From Amphirosellinia nigrospora (lineage: Eukaryota > Ascomycota > Sordariomycetes > Xylariales > Xylariaceae), in assembly GCA_004123355.1 (NCBI GenBank), contig SCHM01000003.1, positions 3,057,058 to 3,121,057 of the forward strand: a DNA stretch of 64,000 nt. The letters run 5' to 3'. Of this stretch, positions 10,901-24,469 are shown in pieces (the first letter of the stretch is position 1; every line of letters starts with the position of its first letter). The notes under the pieces are model-generated. The model was not told where the DNA came from and made no database searches. It was given only the letters and a program-made list of their open reading frames with translations. Position numbers and translations under genes: made by a program.

Positions 10901-13900
10901 ATAAAAGCTAATTACTTAAAAGTAGCTTATAAAAGTTATTTATTTTAATATAATAAGCAAAAATTTTTTTGCTTAATAGTTTATTTTTTTCGAAAGCTTT
11001 TTTATTTATAAAATTAATTATAAAATATATAATAAAAATTATTAATAATAATAAATTGCTTAAAAATATAAAATACCGAACTTTAAAGCTTAAAAAAAAC
11101 GTTTTTAATTTTATTAAACTATAAAAACTTAAAATATTTTATAATAACTAAAAATTTTTAAATAATAAATTTAATAAGCTAAATTTTTTATAAATTTTAA
11201 ATTTATACTATTTTATAAAGCTAAAATAAATAATAAACAATTAAATATTTTTTTAAATAAAAATAAAATTTATTTTTTAAAATTAACAAACGATTTTTCG
11301 GCTAAAAATTCTAATTTTTAAAAAAAAAATAAATAAAAAAAAGCTAAAAATTAATATTTATATAATAGCTATAAAACTAACAAATAAAAAAATTTTTATA
11401 AAATAAAATATTTTATAAATAAAAACTTATAATAAAAATAAAATATAGCTATAAAACAATACTTAAGCTATTAATTAGCTATAAAAGCTATAAAAAATAA
11501 TAAAAAAAATTTTTCGCAAATTTTAAAATTAAAAAAAACTTTTTAACATATTAATATTTAAATATAAAATCGGAGCTAATAATTTATTTAAATATTAAAA
11601 CTAAATATAAATATTAAAATAAAAGCTATTTTAAACTAGTTTAATTTAAAATTATTATAACTTTATATTAATTAGTTATTTAAAATATAATAATATTTTA
11701 GTTATTTTATTAAAAAGCTATTTTTAGCCGGAAATATATTAAATAATACGCCGCTTTATTAATAATTATAACGTATATAGTAAAAAAAACGTTTAAAAAT
11801 ATAAAAAATAAAAATTTTTTAAGCTTTTATTAATATTAAAACAGTTTTAAAGCAAACTATTAATAGATTTATAATAAACTTATTAATAAAAAATAAAAAC
11901 AATTTATTTTTTATAATAGTTATTACGGATAAATTAAATAAAATAATTATAATAAAAATAATAAATTTAATAAGCGTAAAAATATATATTAAGCAGTTTA
12001 TTAATTATTTTTAGCGTTTTTACGGATTTTTTAAAAATATTATAAATAATTAAAAATTAAACTAAATAAAAAGCTTTTAATAACAATTATATAAATTAAT
12101 CGGCATTAAATAAAAACTATATAGTTTATTATTTAAAAACTAATAAAATAATAAAACAAACGAACTAAAAATATTAGTTTATTTTCGCGCTTTTATAACT
12201 TATATATAGTTTAACTAAAAAAACTTATTCTTAGAAATAATATTTACGATTAATAATAAAAACTTATTAATTATAAAACTAAGTTTTTTTTTCGTATAAT
12301 ATAAATATTATACCGAACTTATAAAATAAATAAAATATTTATTTATATTTATTTATAAACCGAAAGTTTAATAAAATTTTATTTAAAAGTTATAAAATAT
12401 TTAATAGTTCGTTTAAATAATATAATAATATATAATAAAAAATAAAAAAAATAACTAATATTAAACGATTTTTTACCGAACGTTACGAAATAAATAATTA
12501 AATATAACTAAATTTAAAAAATATTATTAAATTAGCTTTTTTAAAAATTAGTTTAATTATATTTTAAATATAAAATTATTAAAATTATTAGTTTATATAT
12601 AATAAAATCGATTTTTTAAAAAAATATATTTTTATTTTTATATTAATTTATTATAATAAGCTATTATTAACTTTTTATTTTTATAACTAAACCTAAACGT
12701 TTAACTTTTAATAGTAATATTTAAATAAAATAAATATTAAATAAAAAATATATTTTAAGCAAAAAATAAACATAAAAAAAAAAAAAAAGTTTAATTTACT
12801 AATAAATTTTAATAAAATAAAAAAGTTATTAATAGTTTATATAAAAGCTAATTATAACTTCGAAAAAATAAAAGCGTTAAAGCTATTTAAACGTTATTAT
12901 AAAGCTATAAATAAATATTTAAACTAGTAGCAAAAAAAAAAAAACTTACGTTATTAAATAATAAAGCAAAAATATTTTTAAAATATATTCTTAAAAAATA
13001 CTTAAAAAATAACTAAAAATAACTAAATAATAATTATTAGCTAAGTATTATATATATAATTATATAAAATATTATTTGTTTTTTTTTATTTATTTTATTT
13101 ATTTTTTTTATTTTAATTAGTAATAAATTAGTTTATTTTATTTAAAAATAAAAAAAAAATAAGTAGTTCGCGGGAAAAAAAGCGGCTATATTAGCTAAAG
13201 TTTAAACTATAAAAAACTTAAACTATTTTATTAAAAAATAAATAAAAAACTACTAATAAACTTATATAAAATAAAAATAAAGCTATTAATTAATTTTTAT
13301 ATTAATATTCTTATTTATAATATTATTATTATTAATAAAAGCGCTATAGCTAGCGTTATAACTATATAGCTTAAAAACTTTTTATATTGCTTTTTTATTA
13401 AATAAAAATTTTAACTAAAAAACAAACTTAAAAATAGTTTATTTAAAAAAACTTAATATTTTAAATAAAAATAAATATATTTTATAATATATATTTAATA
13501 AAAAAAATATTATTAATAGCTTATAAGTGCTTATTTATTTTTTAGCTTATAGTAAGCTATTTATTTATAAATATTAAGCTATTATTTTTGCAAGAAATAA
13601 TAAATATAAAACTAAGAATTTTTTTTTAGCGTTTAAACTATTTATTAGTAAAGGAAAAAACAGCTTTAAAGCTATAAAAACTTATAATTTATATAGCAGA
13701 CGCGCTAGTAGCTTTTTCGGTTATAATAATATTTAAACAAAAAATTAATAAATATTAAATTAATATAACGTATTAATATTTATTTATATTTTTATTATTA
13801 AACTAATATATATATATAATTTATTAAAAGCTTTAATTATATTAATAATATAAAATAGCTATAAAGCTATTTATTAATAGCAAAAAAAATAAAAATAAGC

Positions 13901-14469
13901 ATAAAATATTTATAAAATATATATATTTTGATTTTTTATTTAAGCCGGCATAAACGTTATAACGTTTATTAGTATTTAGTAGCGCGTTAGCAAAAAAAAA
14001 GCAGTTTTAAAAAAATAAAGTTTAAAAATAATTAAAAAATATTAAATAAACTATTATTTATTTTCGGCATTAATATAAAAAGCTTAAAAGTTTTTAGCTA
14101 AACAAAAAAATATATTATATATTATATAATAAATATTAAACAGATAAAAAATAGCTAAATAGCTATTTTATAGTATAAAAAATCTTAAGCTTTATTAAAT
14201 AAATAAATAAACAACTTATAAGCTAAAAAAAAGCTATTTAAGCTTATAACGATTAGTTTTTTTTTTAAAATAAAAGCAAAAACAAGGCAAAAATAGGGCA
14301 AAAATAGCTAATAAACGGCTAATTAATAGCTATATTAGTTTAAAATATATATTTACTTAAAATATATTAAAAACGAACAGCTTTTTATTACTTTAATATA
14401 AATAAAAAATAATTTATATTTTAGCTATAAGTTTAACGTTTAAAAGTAGTAAAACTTATAAAAATAATA

Positions 14470-14507
<38 letters not shown>

Positions 14508-14669
14508 TTTTTCTTTATATAATTAAACAAAAACAATATAAAGCAGTAATATTAATAAGCAAGCAATATAAAGCAGCAATATATTATTAAATAAAGCCTA
14601 ATAGTAAAAAATTATTTTTATGCCCTACTAGCTATACTTTACGCTTATAAGCGGGTAAAAAAGAGGTAA

Positions 14670-14840
14670 TATTATAGGTTAGCTAGGCTAGTAAGCCTAT
14701 AACCTAGGTTATAGCTTTAGCCCTAAGCCGGAGCTATTATATAGCAGCCCTTCTATATATGCTAACGTGCATAGATTTTTTTTTTTTTTATCGCAGTTAA
14801 TAAATAGTATTTTTTAGCTTTAAAGCTATAACCCTTTATA
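14670..14840 (+). repeat. 3' LTR of the nested retrotransposon
   Basis: Direct copy of 7803-7972. The following five bases ATATT equal the five before the 5' LTR. A run of about 36 A residues lies upstream at about 14469-14505, inside the element. Confidence 0.88.
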
Positions 14841-17448
14841 ATATTTTTTATTATAATATGTATATTTGTTTTTTTATTATAAAACTTATATTATTCGATT
14901 TTTTTTATTATTAGTTAATAATTAGTATATTTTTTATTTAAAATAATATAAATTCTGTTAAACTATAACGTAATATTTTTTATATTTTTTTAAACGTATT
15001 TTTATATTATAAAAAAAGTGCTAAACTATTATATAATACTACGTAGCTATTTATGGATATATTTTCTAGTTTAAAATTAAAAAACGAAATAAAGCTAATA
15101 AAATAATATAATATAATATATTTTATAATAAAATAAAAGCTTTATTTCTAAAGCTACGTTTAATAAAAAGTAAACTAGATTAAAAAAAATAAGCTATAGT
15201 TTTTCGGCTAAAGCTAAGCTTTGCTTTAAAACTAGCTTTATTTTAAAAGTTTATAAACTATAATATAATTATTTTTTTTGAAAAGTATTAATAATTATAA
15301 ATAATATTATATTATTATAAAATCTATTTACGTTAAAATATACTAAAGTGTTAATTTATAACGAATATATAAATAAATTTATAATAATTTTTTATAGTTT
15401 ATTTTAATTTTATTTTAACTTATAAAAATATCGATAATTATATTTTTATGTACCGAAAAACTTTTAAAAATGCTTTTAGTAATATTATTAATATTTTTAT
15501 AAAGTTTTAAAATTGTTCTAATATATAGTATATACTTTTAATAATTAATAAAGTCTTTAAGGGCTTATTTTAATTATTTAAATAGTTTTAATAAATATAA
15601 AAGCGTTATTTTAATATGTTTATTATAGATTTTATATATAAAATTAATAAATATTAGTTATTTTTTATTTAATTTAACGGTACTATAAAAGTTAATAGTA
15701 TTTTAGCGTAGTTTATGCGTTAATACTTAATTAATAAACTAAAATAATTATATATTATTATAATGCTATAAAAAACTTCGTTTAGCTTTAAATATACTTT
15801 GGCCGCTATATATAATAATTATAAACTTTTAAACTTTTAAAAAAAACGCGTTAATTAATATTTAGCTATATATATAATAGTAACTTTACGTATAATATAT
15901 AATAAAAAGTTCGAAATAGCATTAAGTAAAAATAAAAAGCCCGCTATTACTGAAATATAAGCTAATATTTATTAAAACTTTATTATTTTTTTGGGTATTA
16001 TAAAAGCTATTTAATAAATATTTAAAAAAACTATTATTACGTTAAAAAAAATAAAGCTTTACGAAGCTTTTAAATTAAATAAAGCTAAATATACGCTAAA
16101 AAAAATTATATGTATAAAGCATTATTTTTATAACGGGAAACCTACGATTAATTATACCCTTAACGGCGTTTTAATTTTTTAAAAGTATATTTATTACGTT
16201 AATATAATAAAAAAGCTCGAAAAACATTAAGAAAACTTTATAAGCAAGTTTTTTAAGCAAACGAAAATTATTACTTTTTTAATAATATATATATAATAAA
16301 AGAGTTAGTAATATTAATATATATTAAAACATATTATAATTTCGGAATTAAAGTATTTAAAAAATTAAAATTATTTTATTATAAGATTTAGAGCTATATA
16401 AATATTATAAAATCTACGGTTAAAAAGCTTGTTAATACGATTTATAACTTTATAAATAATAAAAAGCGTAATTATAAAATAAAAATAAGCTAGTAATAAT
16501 AGTATATTTATTTAAATAAACTATTAAAAAATATATTTAAAGATTAAAAACTTTAGTTTTTTATTAATAAAACTAGCTTAAATTTTGTTTATAAATAATA
16601 TTTTTTGTGTTATAAAACTTATTTATAATAAAAACCGGTATTAAGTTTAAATTATATAAGTTATTTTATAACTTAATATAATTTATTTTATTAGCACTTG
16701 TTATATATATGTATATATATATATTAAAAGCAAAAAATATTAGAGATTTATTTATATGCTTTAATACCGAGCTAAAAAAAAAAGATTTCGATCGTTATTA
16801 GTAGTTTTTATTTGCTTTTAAATTAAAAGTTAACTTTTTATGCTTTATTTATAACTTCGAAAAGTTTTAAACAAAATATAACTAGCTTTAAAACGCGAAG
16901 TTTTATATAAAAATATATATAATAATATAATACGTTTATATTTATGCTTTATATAAAATAAAAGTTACTAAAAGCTTTTTTACGAAAAATATTAGCTTTA
17001 AAAAAATAATATTATATATATACTATTTATATATATTTAAATAAATACTTCGCTTTATAAAAAAAAATAGTTTATGCTGCTTAATAAGCTAAAAAAACCT
17101 GTAAAATTACGCGGATTATAATAAAAATTAATAATATAATAATATTATAAAAACTAATATTAATAGCTGTAAACTTTAATAAAATCTACCGTTTTAAAAT
17201 TTTATAATAACTTTATAAAACTACCGCTACTTTTTCTGCCGCTAGCAATTATATATAAATTACCGCTTTAAATATAACTTTAATATAAATAATATTTAGC
17301 TAGCTAACTATTAAAGTTATATAAATATATAGTAAAATAATCTATAAAGTCGTTATTAAAAGCAATATTATTAAGCTATAGCGATTTTAGCTATATCTAT
17401 AGGCTTAATATTAAAAAAAATTATAAATAGTAGCAAAATATATATATA

Positions 17449-17630
17449 AATAGCTTTATTTCTACGGCGTAGCTAAATATCTATAAAATAAAGTACTAAC
17501 ACTAGGTTATCCTTTTTTTAGAACCTCCTTGCTCGGCCCACTACTTAATTTAGGTAGTGGGTCGAGCAAGGGGGTTCCAGGTGGGGGGTGGCCGGTGTAG
17601 GCCCCTTGGGTGGCCGGAGCATGTGGGCTA
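17449..17630 (-). repeat. Right terminal inverted repeat with internal hairpin
   Basis: Inverted partner of 5429-5610. The hairpin recurs at about 17516-17581, with its inner arm partly eroded by transitions. The outer GC-rich section at 17558-17630 is intact. Confidence 0.92.
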
Positions 17631-17638
17631 CAAATGTG
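17631..17638. repeat. Target site duplication, right copy (CAAATGTG)
   Basis: Perfect direct copy of 5421-5428, immediately outside the right TIR. Confidence 0.9.
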
Positions 17639-20600
17639 CACGTCACCAGCAGAGAGATGGGTATGCCGCTCCAAGGTACTTCAGACGTATCTGAGTTTAA
17701 GAGACGTCATTGCGATTAAGAGTCTCCGAGGTGCGATCGTTTTATGCAGGCTACATAATCTGCGATGCTTGACGCCATATTATCCTACCCAACACGCTGT
17801 GCTGTGCTGCGCTCGGGTTCTTAGTAGAAGCCGACACCCAAATAGGACGCAGCAGGTAACATCGCCCTCGCCTGGTTAAGTGACTATACCTACTATCGCA
17901 ATTGCTTTCGAGAGCAGGGTTATAAGTGAAACTTCATCACACCATACTATGTAGAGCGGATGGCATAGCCAGCTCGGATGAGTACGATTCCAAACTCGCG
18001 TGCAGTGAACTAACCGGATGATACGAACCTATCACACACTGAACAGTTAGAGAACTGATCTCACCTCATCCTATACACCACGCGCTAAGACGTATGTTCC
18101 AATTGCTCACCCGCTTACCCGCGCAATGAACATCAAATTGGCCGCCGAATGTCATCTGGATCCTTAGAAATCCAATAGGAAAATGATAAAAACGGCGGCT
18201 ATCACGAGTCCGCCCCTTGTGAGGTACCCATGAGGTCTGAAAGTGTTACACAATACCCGAAGTCAGCGTAATTATGGCATATGAGTCGACTTAGGGTGGA
18301 TGTACTATAGTGGTTCATATTTTATGAGACAATGTTATACGTTCATAGCTGTGACTTTCCGGTGAGGCTTAATTAAACTTCGGCATGCGCCGTATCATAA
18401 CGTCGAACCACGCTTACTCTAGGGTCGAGTTGAGTCTGGGGAAAAGAACATATACAAATCTGATAAATCTGATAACAGCATGGCACAGCGAACGGTTACC
18501 CACAGAGACGGGAGACGCGCCGTCCCGTCCAAGGGCCCCATTGGCTATGCAAGGTGAGTAAGTCTTAGTCTACTTAGTGAGACGTACACGTTAATATCTC
18601 GGATTCCAGGACGCGTGTGTGATCCACAGCAGAGCGGAGATGCAAGAAATTTCTTGACATGGGGTTTAAGAGTTGAAAGTGTATGGCTTTTTTTGGGCAC
18701 AGATAGACCAGAATTAGCCAAAGCTCATGTTAGGAACGACCGGTCCGAAATGACGAAGGATTATCAAACCCGTTTTTTTTCTCTGCTCATCATTACGCTA
18801 GGATGACTATCATCTCGGGGAGACAGGAGAGCACGCTGTCGCTTGAATATTCTTAGCTTAGCTGGTTCGTCTACGTGCCACCACCACGAAGGAAATATAT
18901 TCGACAATCTAAGACAGGATGGGAGAGCGAGGTATGTGTCTCATAAAGTCCATCATAGCCATATCTAGCTAAACTAGCTGGCCAGATAAGTCCCTTGCTT
19001 TTTCTTTCTTTTTTTTGCCCTTGACCGAGATAATCCCTTACACCGAGTGAAAGATGGGAATTAACAACATAAGTGAGACTTTTGCCTTGCGACGATAAGC
19101 TTCGATCCCGGATCACTGCCTTGTTGCGGTAGTACGTAGCCTAACCCCCGGCCTTCGCCTACTCTCCCATCGAGTAAGATTTAAGCTGACCCGACGGAGA
19201 AAAGAAGCGAAATGAGTCTTCTTAGGTAATCGTCGTGGAAAGTAGGGTTCGCAGGGAACACGGATCGGGCTCTGTGTGATCATAGCGTCGTTTAATTAGA
19301 CATAATACTTGTATCGCTTGTCTGCCTGCGCCGTCCGGAGCATTTTACACCATGTGATAAGGCTTCGGATGCTCTGGAATGTGGGGGATAAACCGGCAGT
19401 CATAATATCGGCTGCGGAATAGGAAGAATGGCTCGCTGCAACCAGGTAACTATCTACGGTTGGCTGACGACCGTGGCGGCCAGCGCGAACGCCTTCAACC
19501 AAACACCACCTATCACATCCCTCGACGCTGTTTAGCCCCCCTGATACTCGTCTGAGCTAGAAAACTCATGCAAGGTGGCAGAGGCAGAAGTGCAACGATG
19601 GGAGCACATGTGGCGTCTATCGCGAGCACATAACAACAGCCGCACGATAACCGCCGGGTACCCGTAGCTGTATCAGGTCGTTATATGTAGTATGGCGACA
19701 TTACTTACACAGACCTTAGGAAACGTGCTGACATGCGGTAAGACTAATTAGTATAATTCCTTCGAGGGCCAGCCTCGCAATCTGTCCAAACCGGTCTGGA
19801 AATGAACCCTGTTCGAGACATCAGATTCACTCCATTTGCACGGCCATACCCGGTGTAAAGGTATTTTTCGGCAGCGAGGGAGACCAGGCTCCGAACCTAT
19901 GTAAGCCACAGGCCGGGGTGTCAAATCTGGACGGCTGGACCGGCCTGGGTGTAGGGTCCTGAACTAGGCAGATCATCACGTAGGGAGTATAATTCGAATC
20001 ATTAATGTATGCGAGAGACATGCCCCCATCCTGGTTTAGTTATAGGACAGGTGAAATAGCAGGCTACGTGGTACTTGTCATGTATAATAAGCATAGACAT
20101 GCATACATTAGCGACCCGACGGGCTGGTAGTGGGAGTGACATGAGATGGAGAAGCAAACTCACATAAGAAGTGCCGAAGCGCGACAGGAGTCGCCTCGGG
20201 GGTTACAACTTACTACTGCTAGATGTACACTTTTTGACCGCATCTTCGTCGTTTCATTTTTCGACGGGATGATTGCAGCAAGAGTAGTGAGACCCTGGCG
20301 ATCGATAAACCGTCATACTTAGAATAGAAAATTGATCGACTAGTTTGATAAGCGCTACAGAAGACCATGTTGATCTGTCTAGGCTCTACATAGTACGCAC
20401 GGCGAATGCGGGTTAGATGGAGCTGTAGAAACTTTCCACCAGGAAAAAGAGGAGAAAAAGGCGAGCCTCAAGTTCGTTCTCAAGTCAAACACTGTTTTTG
20501 GACCCAAGGTAGCGTCGCCGCCAATAACAACTACCTACCTCAGACTGACACGTCACATTTTCTCTGTAACAAGATGCCATGTAGAAGACGGGATGTCTCA

Positions 20601-23600
20601 ACCAGTCAGCTTGACAAAGCGAAAGGCCCGGAGATAGAGACACAACAGCGGTGAAGACGGTAAGGCCAATCCAACACCGTCATCATTCATTGGCAAATAG
20701 CGCGCATACCAAGACGATCCTCTGAGCTGGTGCCGCGCTGCTGGGACGCCAGGTCAGAGGCTCCGGCAGTTCGGGTGCCTGAGCAGGAGATTGCTGCGAG
20801 TGTGCGGCATGGTTTTGCCGCGTCACGAATGGTCGGTGAGAATGCGAAATCCGAGAATCGGGATGGGATCATTCTATTGGAAGATCGCATGTGATCTCGA
20901 TTCGTGGCTTATTGCATGGCTTGAGTCACGAGCGGTGCGCCCTTGGGGCCTTGCTTGGGTACCACGAGGAAGAGGAAGAGGCCAACCAAAAACGCCAGGG
21001 ATCATGCGTTCCAGGTTACTGGGAGAAGAGGGTGGAATGGAAATGGAGCTGGAACTGCTCTGCTAGTTCTAGCTTTACACTAGTCCAGCCCCCGTCTTCC
21101 TTACTGCTAGACTGCCATTACTATATGGTCAGCTGAAATACGTATTACCTTAGTCTCAAGCCATCGTGGCAAATAAAACTTCAAGTTACTTATTTTGTGG
21201 TCAAGCCCTTTTTGAAACTGGGCTTTTATCCTATGCACATTCCTCTTGGCGGTTTTGGATCAAGCATCCGTGAGCCTAAATAACCTAAGAGCAGGACATA
21301 TCGTAAACTATCATCTCGTAATTTCTCCAATTCCATGGCATTTCCATTATGCCTACATGTTTTCGGGTCTCAGCTAGATACTCGCTGACTGAGACTAACA
21401 GCTACTGAGGTGTCTGCAAAGCGTCAGCTCGCGGACTGGAACAAGTCTGAGTAGTCTCTACTTTGAAGGTACTAACCTAAGGGTGGGACGAGAACCTGTG
21501 ACCGACTGTCGTTAGTTGTTGAGGTTCACCGGGTACACTTCCCGCTTTCGTATTGATGGGAAAATTGACAACTGCATACTAGACAGAAGATGGGTAGGAC
21601 AACTAGGGTCCCGACAACTTGCGATACCAGATCAAGAACCTGAACCGCGACTAGTGTAGTGCCGACAGACGGAGGATGAATTGGGAGATTATGTTCAAGA
21701 TTTCATAAACCCGTACTGAGTTAGTTCGTGTCTGTTTTGTTAGTAAGCGGCTTTATGTACATGTCGTCTAATCGTCTAACATAGCGTCATCATACTTATG
21801 TATCTTATGGAGGCCCTTCCATAATTGCACCCTAATTCGCAAACGGAAGCTAGATATACACGTGTTTGGGATACCTGGAATACTGCGGGAGCGCCCTATG
21901 CTAATCTATCTAGCAGCGTACTATGATGTACTATAGGATGCCTACTTGTGTTTATGGTAAAGGCCGTAAAAGCACCGGAGTATAATATGATATAGCCCCA
22001 TGTTGATTGCTGTCTTTAGGATGGCCATGGTGAGCACAGACCTGCAGCATACATCTGCGATTGACGTGTGTATGCGCACGCTGATTCCTCTGCCAGTCTC
22101 CTTATTATAGGCTATGCAATGCTAGTGTAATACCGTACTTGATCGCTGCATGCCTACATGTCCTGTGAAGTTTTGGAAGCTATCACCTAGACTAGTCCTG
22201 GCATGTTATGTATATGAGTTCGACACTAATTCTTGTATTCGATGGAAAGACGCAGAGTTTGATAACATATTTGCCCCTCAAACGAATTCGAAATGAATGG
22301 ATACGTGTTACACAGCGTACGACTGCGCGTAGAATATTTGTGCGTAGCTATAATTTAAAAAAAAAAACATGGCCTTACACCTGGTTCAGAAGGGAGCACA
22401 AAAAGCGAAAACGTGCATACAACCCCGACTCATCATCAATAACGCCATGGGGATACATACGGCAACAAAGCATCGATCGCTTATTCCCGCTTCGCGAGTG
22501 GAAATCGAGTGGGATGACGATTGGCTTCCCAGAGGGTCGGACTTGCAGGACAGAGTCAGGTAGTGCTGCAGTAGTGTGGTATATGCAGTTTTTTCCTACC
22601 ATTTCGTTAAGCATGCTTCCTGCATGTCTGATGATTGGTGATGTGCGGCATGTAGTGGGGACACTGCGACTGGCTCGGCATGAAGCTGCAATAGGTACGC
22701 AACTTTCCACGTCAGGTCAAAGAAGGGTCCTACTGCGTTGTTCGTCGTAAGATTTTCTGAGACTTTGTAAGAGTTGTTGTACGACGGTCGGAAGTTTGAG
22801 GATGACTTAGTGGGTTAAATACCGATGCGTCGGGTCGCTCCATATTATACTATACGCAAAGCTTGCTAATTAAGCTATATCATTGGTTCATTATAGGGGA
22901 CAATCTGACCGGAACATGAGATGTCTAGATATGGAACCAAACATTCGGACCCTCCCGGTTAGGGGCAAATCTGTGATGGAGCTTCGAGCTTGGACATCTT
23001 TAAGTAAACCATCATCAGGTATCCACTACTACTACCTTATGGTCATTATATGTATTATTCTGATTTTTAATACTGCTGCATTGTTGGTTGGTATTATTTT
23101 TATGCTAGCATTCACGGTATCGTGCCCAAGTATTTATGCATGCAAGTACTGCATGCATTCTTCCCAGCTTGGTTTCGTGTTCATCCCTTAGTACCACCTA
23201 GTCCGTGGCCTAAGTTTTAGTAGAAGAAAAAAATTGAAGAAAGTTCCAATCCTTAGTTCTAGTGTCTCTCTTGAAATGCTAATCAGCTTCTCTATCTACT
23301 GTCGACGATCTCCACCATGGCGGCGCGGCTTGTCCCCATTAGCCACTGTGCCTTACTACCCACGGTTAGCTTTGATTTATAGACCCGCCCCCACGCCCCC
23401 CAGTTCTTCTCGGTCTGCCCTTGTTGGTATAACATGTCATCTGGGTACATCCCGGACTCTACTGCACCAAGCGGTCGGGCTGGGTCACTCGCCAATACGC
23501 ATACATGTTTACTTAGTACTCGCCACCAATGGTTGGTGCAATTGCATAGGTGCCTTGGCGTTATAGCCTCTCCACCGCGCTTGTTAGTGCTGCCATGGGC

Positions 23601-24469
23601 CATGGGCCCTACGTTACAGTACCTCCGGCCAGGCCCCATACCCCAAAGTACCACCCACACGCTGTATCCCATTCGCCTGTCAAGTGTTACAGACGTTGGC
23701 AAGTAACATAGTACAGACCCCGCGACCAGAATGTCGGTAGCATGTCCAGTGTGGCAGTACCATGACATTCCATAATCCAAGACCCAGGACCCAAGACCCG
23801 AGCGCTTGTACCAACCCCATTCCTCCGGTGTCCACCCTTCACCCACCACCTATCATTGATCAACCAGGACCCCGTCAATCGAGGGTTGGCCCTCGCCTGC
23901 ATATCTCGCGCCTGTCTTGCTGTCTTGGTGACCTCGCGCCGGTACAGACTACTGCACCCTACCATTTCCCACCCTTTCTCCTGGAATCCCTCCTGCGTTT
24001 GGTACACCATTACTATTTCCTCCATTTTCTCTTCCGAGTGGGCAATATTGGGCATATCAAGAAATAAAAATAAATTACCACGACTCCCTTGGCCCATTGT
24101 TTCACTCTAACGACGACTAAATTAACCTACCTTGCTTCTGCTCTTTATCCACTGAAGTATCTTTTCTGCTGCCTCGCCCTGATCCGCAAGGCGTATTGCA
24201 GCCGCTGGCCTCAACAACTGACGGAAAGGTGCCTTTCACTTAATCAACCTCCCGACCCAAGGGCGGAAGCACTCTCCTCATAGACGTGGTTTTTTTTTTT
24301 TGCTTTGCGGAGGACCTGGGTCAAAGAGCAAGAGAGATGCTTGATCGGTTATAACAAGTCGCCCTATCTCACTCCTAATCTACCGCCTTGTTCTTGGAGG
24401 AATTGTTGGGAATGAATTATATATCACTTATATAATATTGGAGAAGCACGCCGCCGAGACATCGCAATC
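17639..24469. other. Gene-poor segment of normal base composition
   Basis: About 6.8 kb between the transposon and the zinc-module gene. Composition is balanced and not RIP-like, but no family is recognisable on either strand. The longest open frames (about 22208-22750 plus, 180 codons; 23292-23849 minus, 185 codons) have odd residue composition and resemble nothing I know. A TT/TTTTTT-rich tract lies at 24288-24301. It may hold lineage-specific genes, non-coding RNA or plain spacer; I see no support for any of these. Confidence 0.5.

Larger units (their letters stand above)
7803..14840 (+). mobile_element. Ty3/Gypsy-like LTR retrotransposon fossil nested in the DNA transposon
   Basis: Direct repeats of about 170 bases (7803-7972 and 14670-14840) bound a 7.0-kb element, with ATATT duplicated outside both LTRs (7798-7802 and 14841-14845). 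The LTRs start TATTATAGG and end TTTATA, consistent with original TG...CA ends changed by RIP. The interior is extremely AT-rich and thoroughly broken. A faint reverse-transcriptase-like stretch on the plus strand near 10.17-10.35 kb, with integrase-like sequence downstream near 11.8-12.1 kb, gives the Gypsy gene order. Because RIP inflates LTR divergence, an age cannot be read from it; it is younger than the host transposon it interrupts. Confidence 0.85.
5429..17630. mobile_element. RIP-decayed DNA transposon with long TIRs (8-bp TSD; hAT- or MULE-like)
   Basis: The ends are defined by near-identical inverted repeats (5429-5610 and 17449-17630) beginning TAGCCCACATG, and by a perfect direct duplication CAAATGTG outside both (5421-5428 and 17631-17638). 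An 8-bp duplication fits hAT or P-type elements; 180-bp TIRs also resemble Mutator-like elements, so the superfamily is open. Removing the nested LTR element (7803-14840 plus one copy of its 5-bp duplication) leaves about 5.2 kb, a plausible size for an autonomous transposon. The interior is extremely AT-rich with no usable open frames, and I could not recognise a transposase in the remnants at 5611-7797 and 14846-17448. The differences between the two TIRs are mostly C/T and G/A transitions, as RIP would cause. Confidence 0.88.

Noticed and set aside
19090-19200. Possible 5S rRNA-like words on the minus strand (GGGAGAGTAGG)
   Set aside because: Only a short word matches; the rest does not follow a 5S rRNA layout, and no internal promoter boxes are visible.
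22208-22750. 180-codon open frame on the plus strand
   Set aside because: No recognisable domain and overlapped by long frames in other phases; kept only as a lead in the gene-poor finding.
23292-23849. 185-codon open frame on the minus strand
   Set aside because: Trp/Gly-rich odd composition, open frames on both strands at the same place, no motif or family resemblance.
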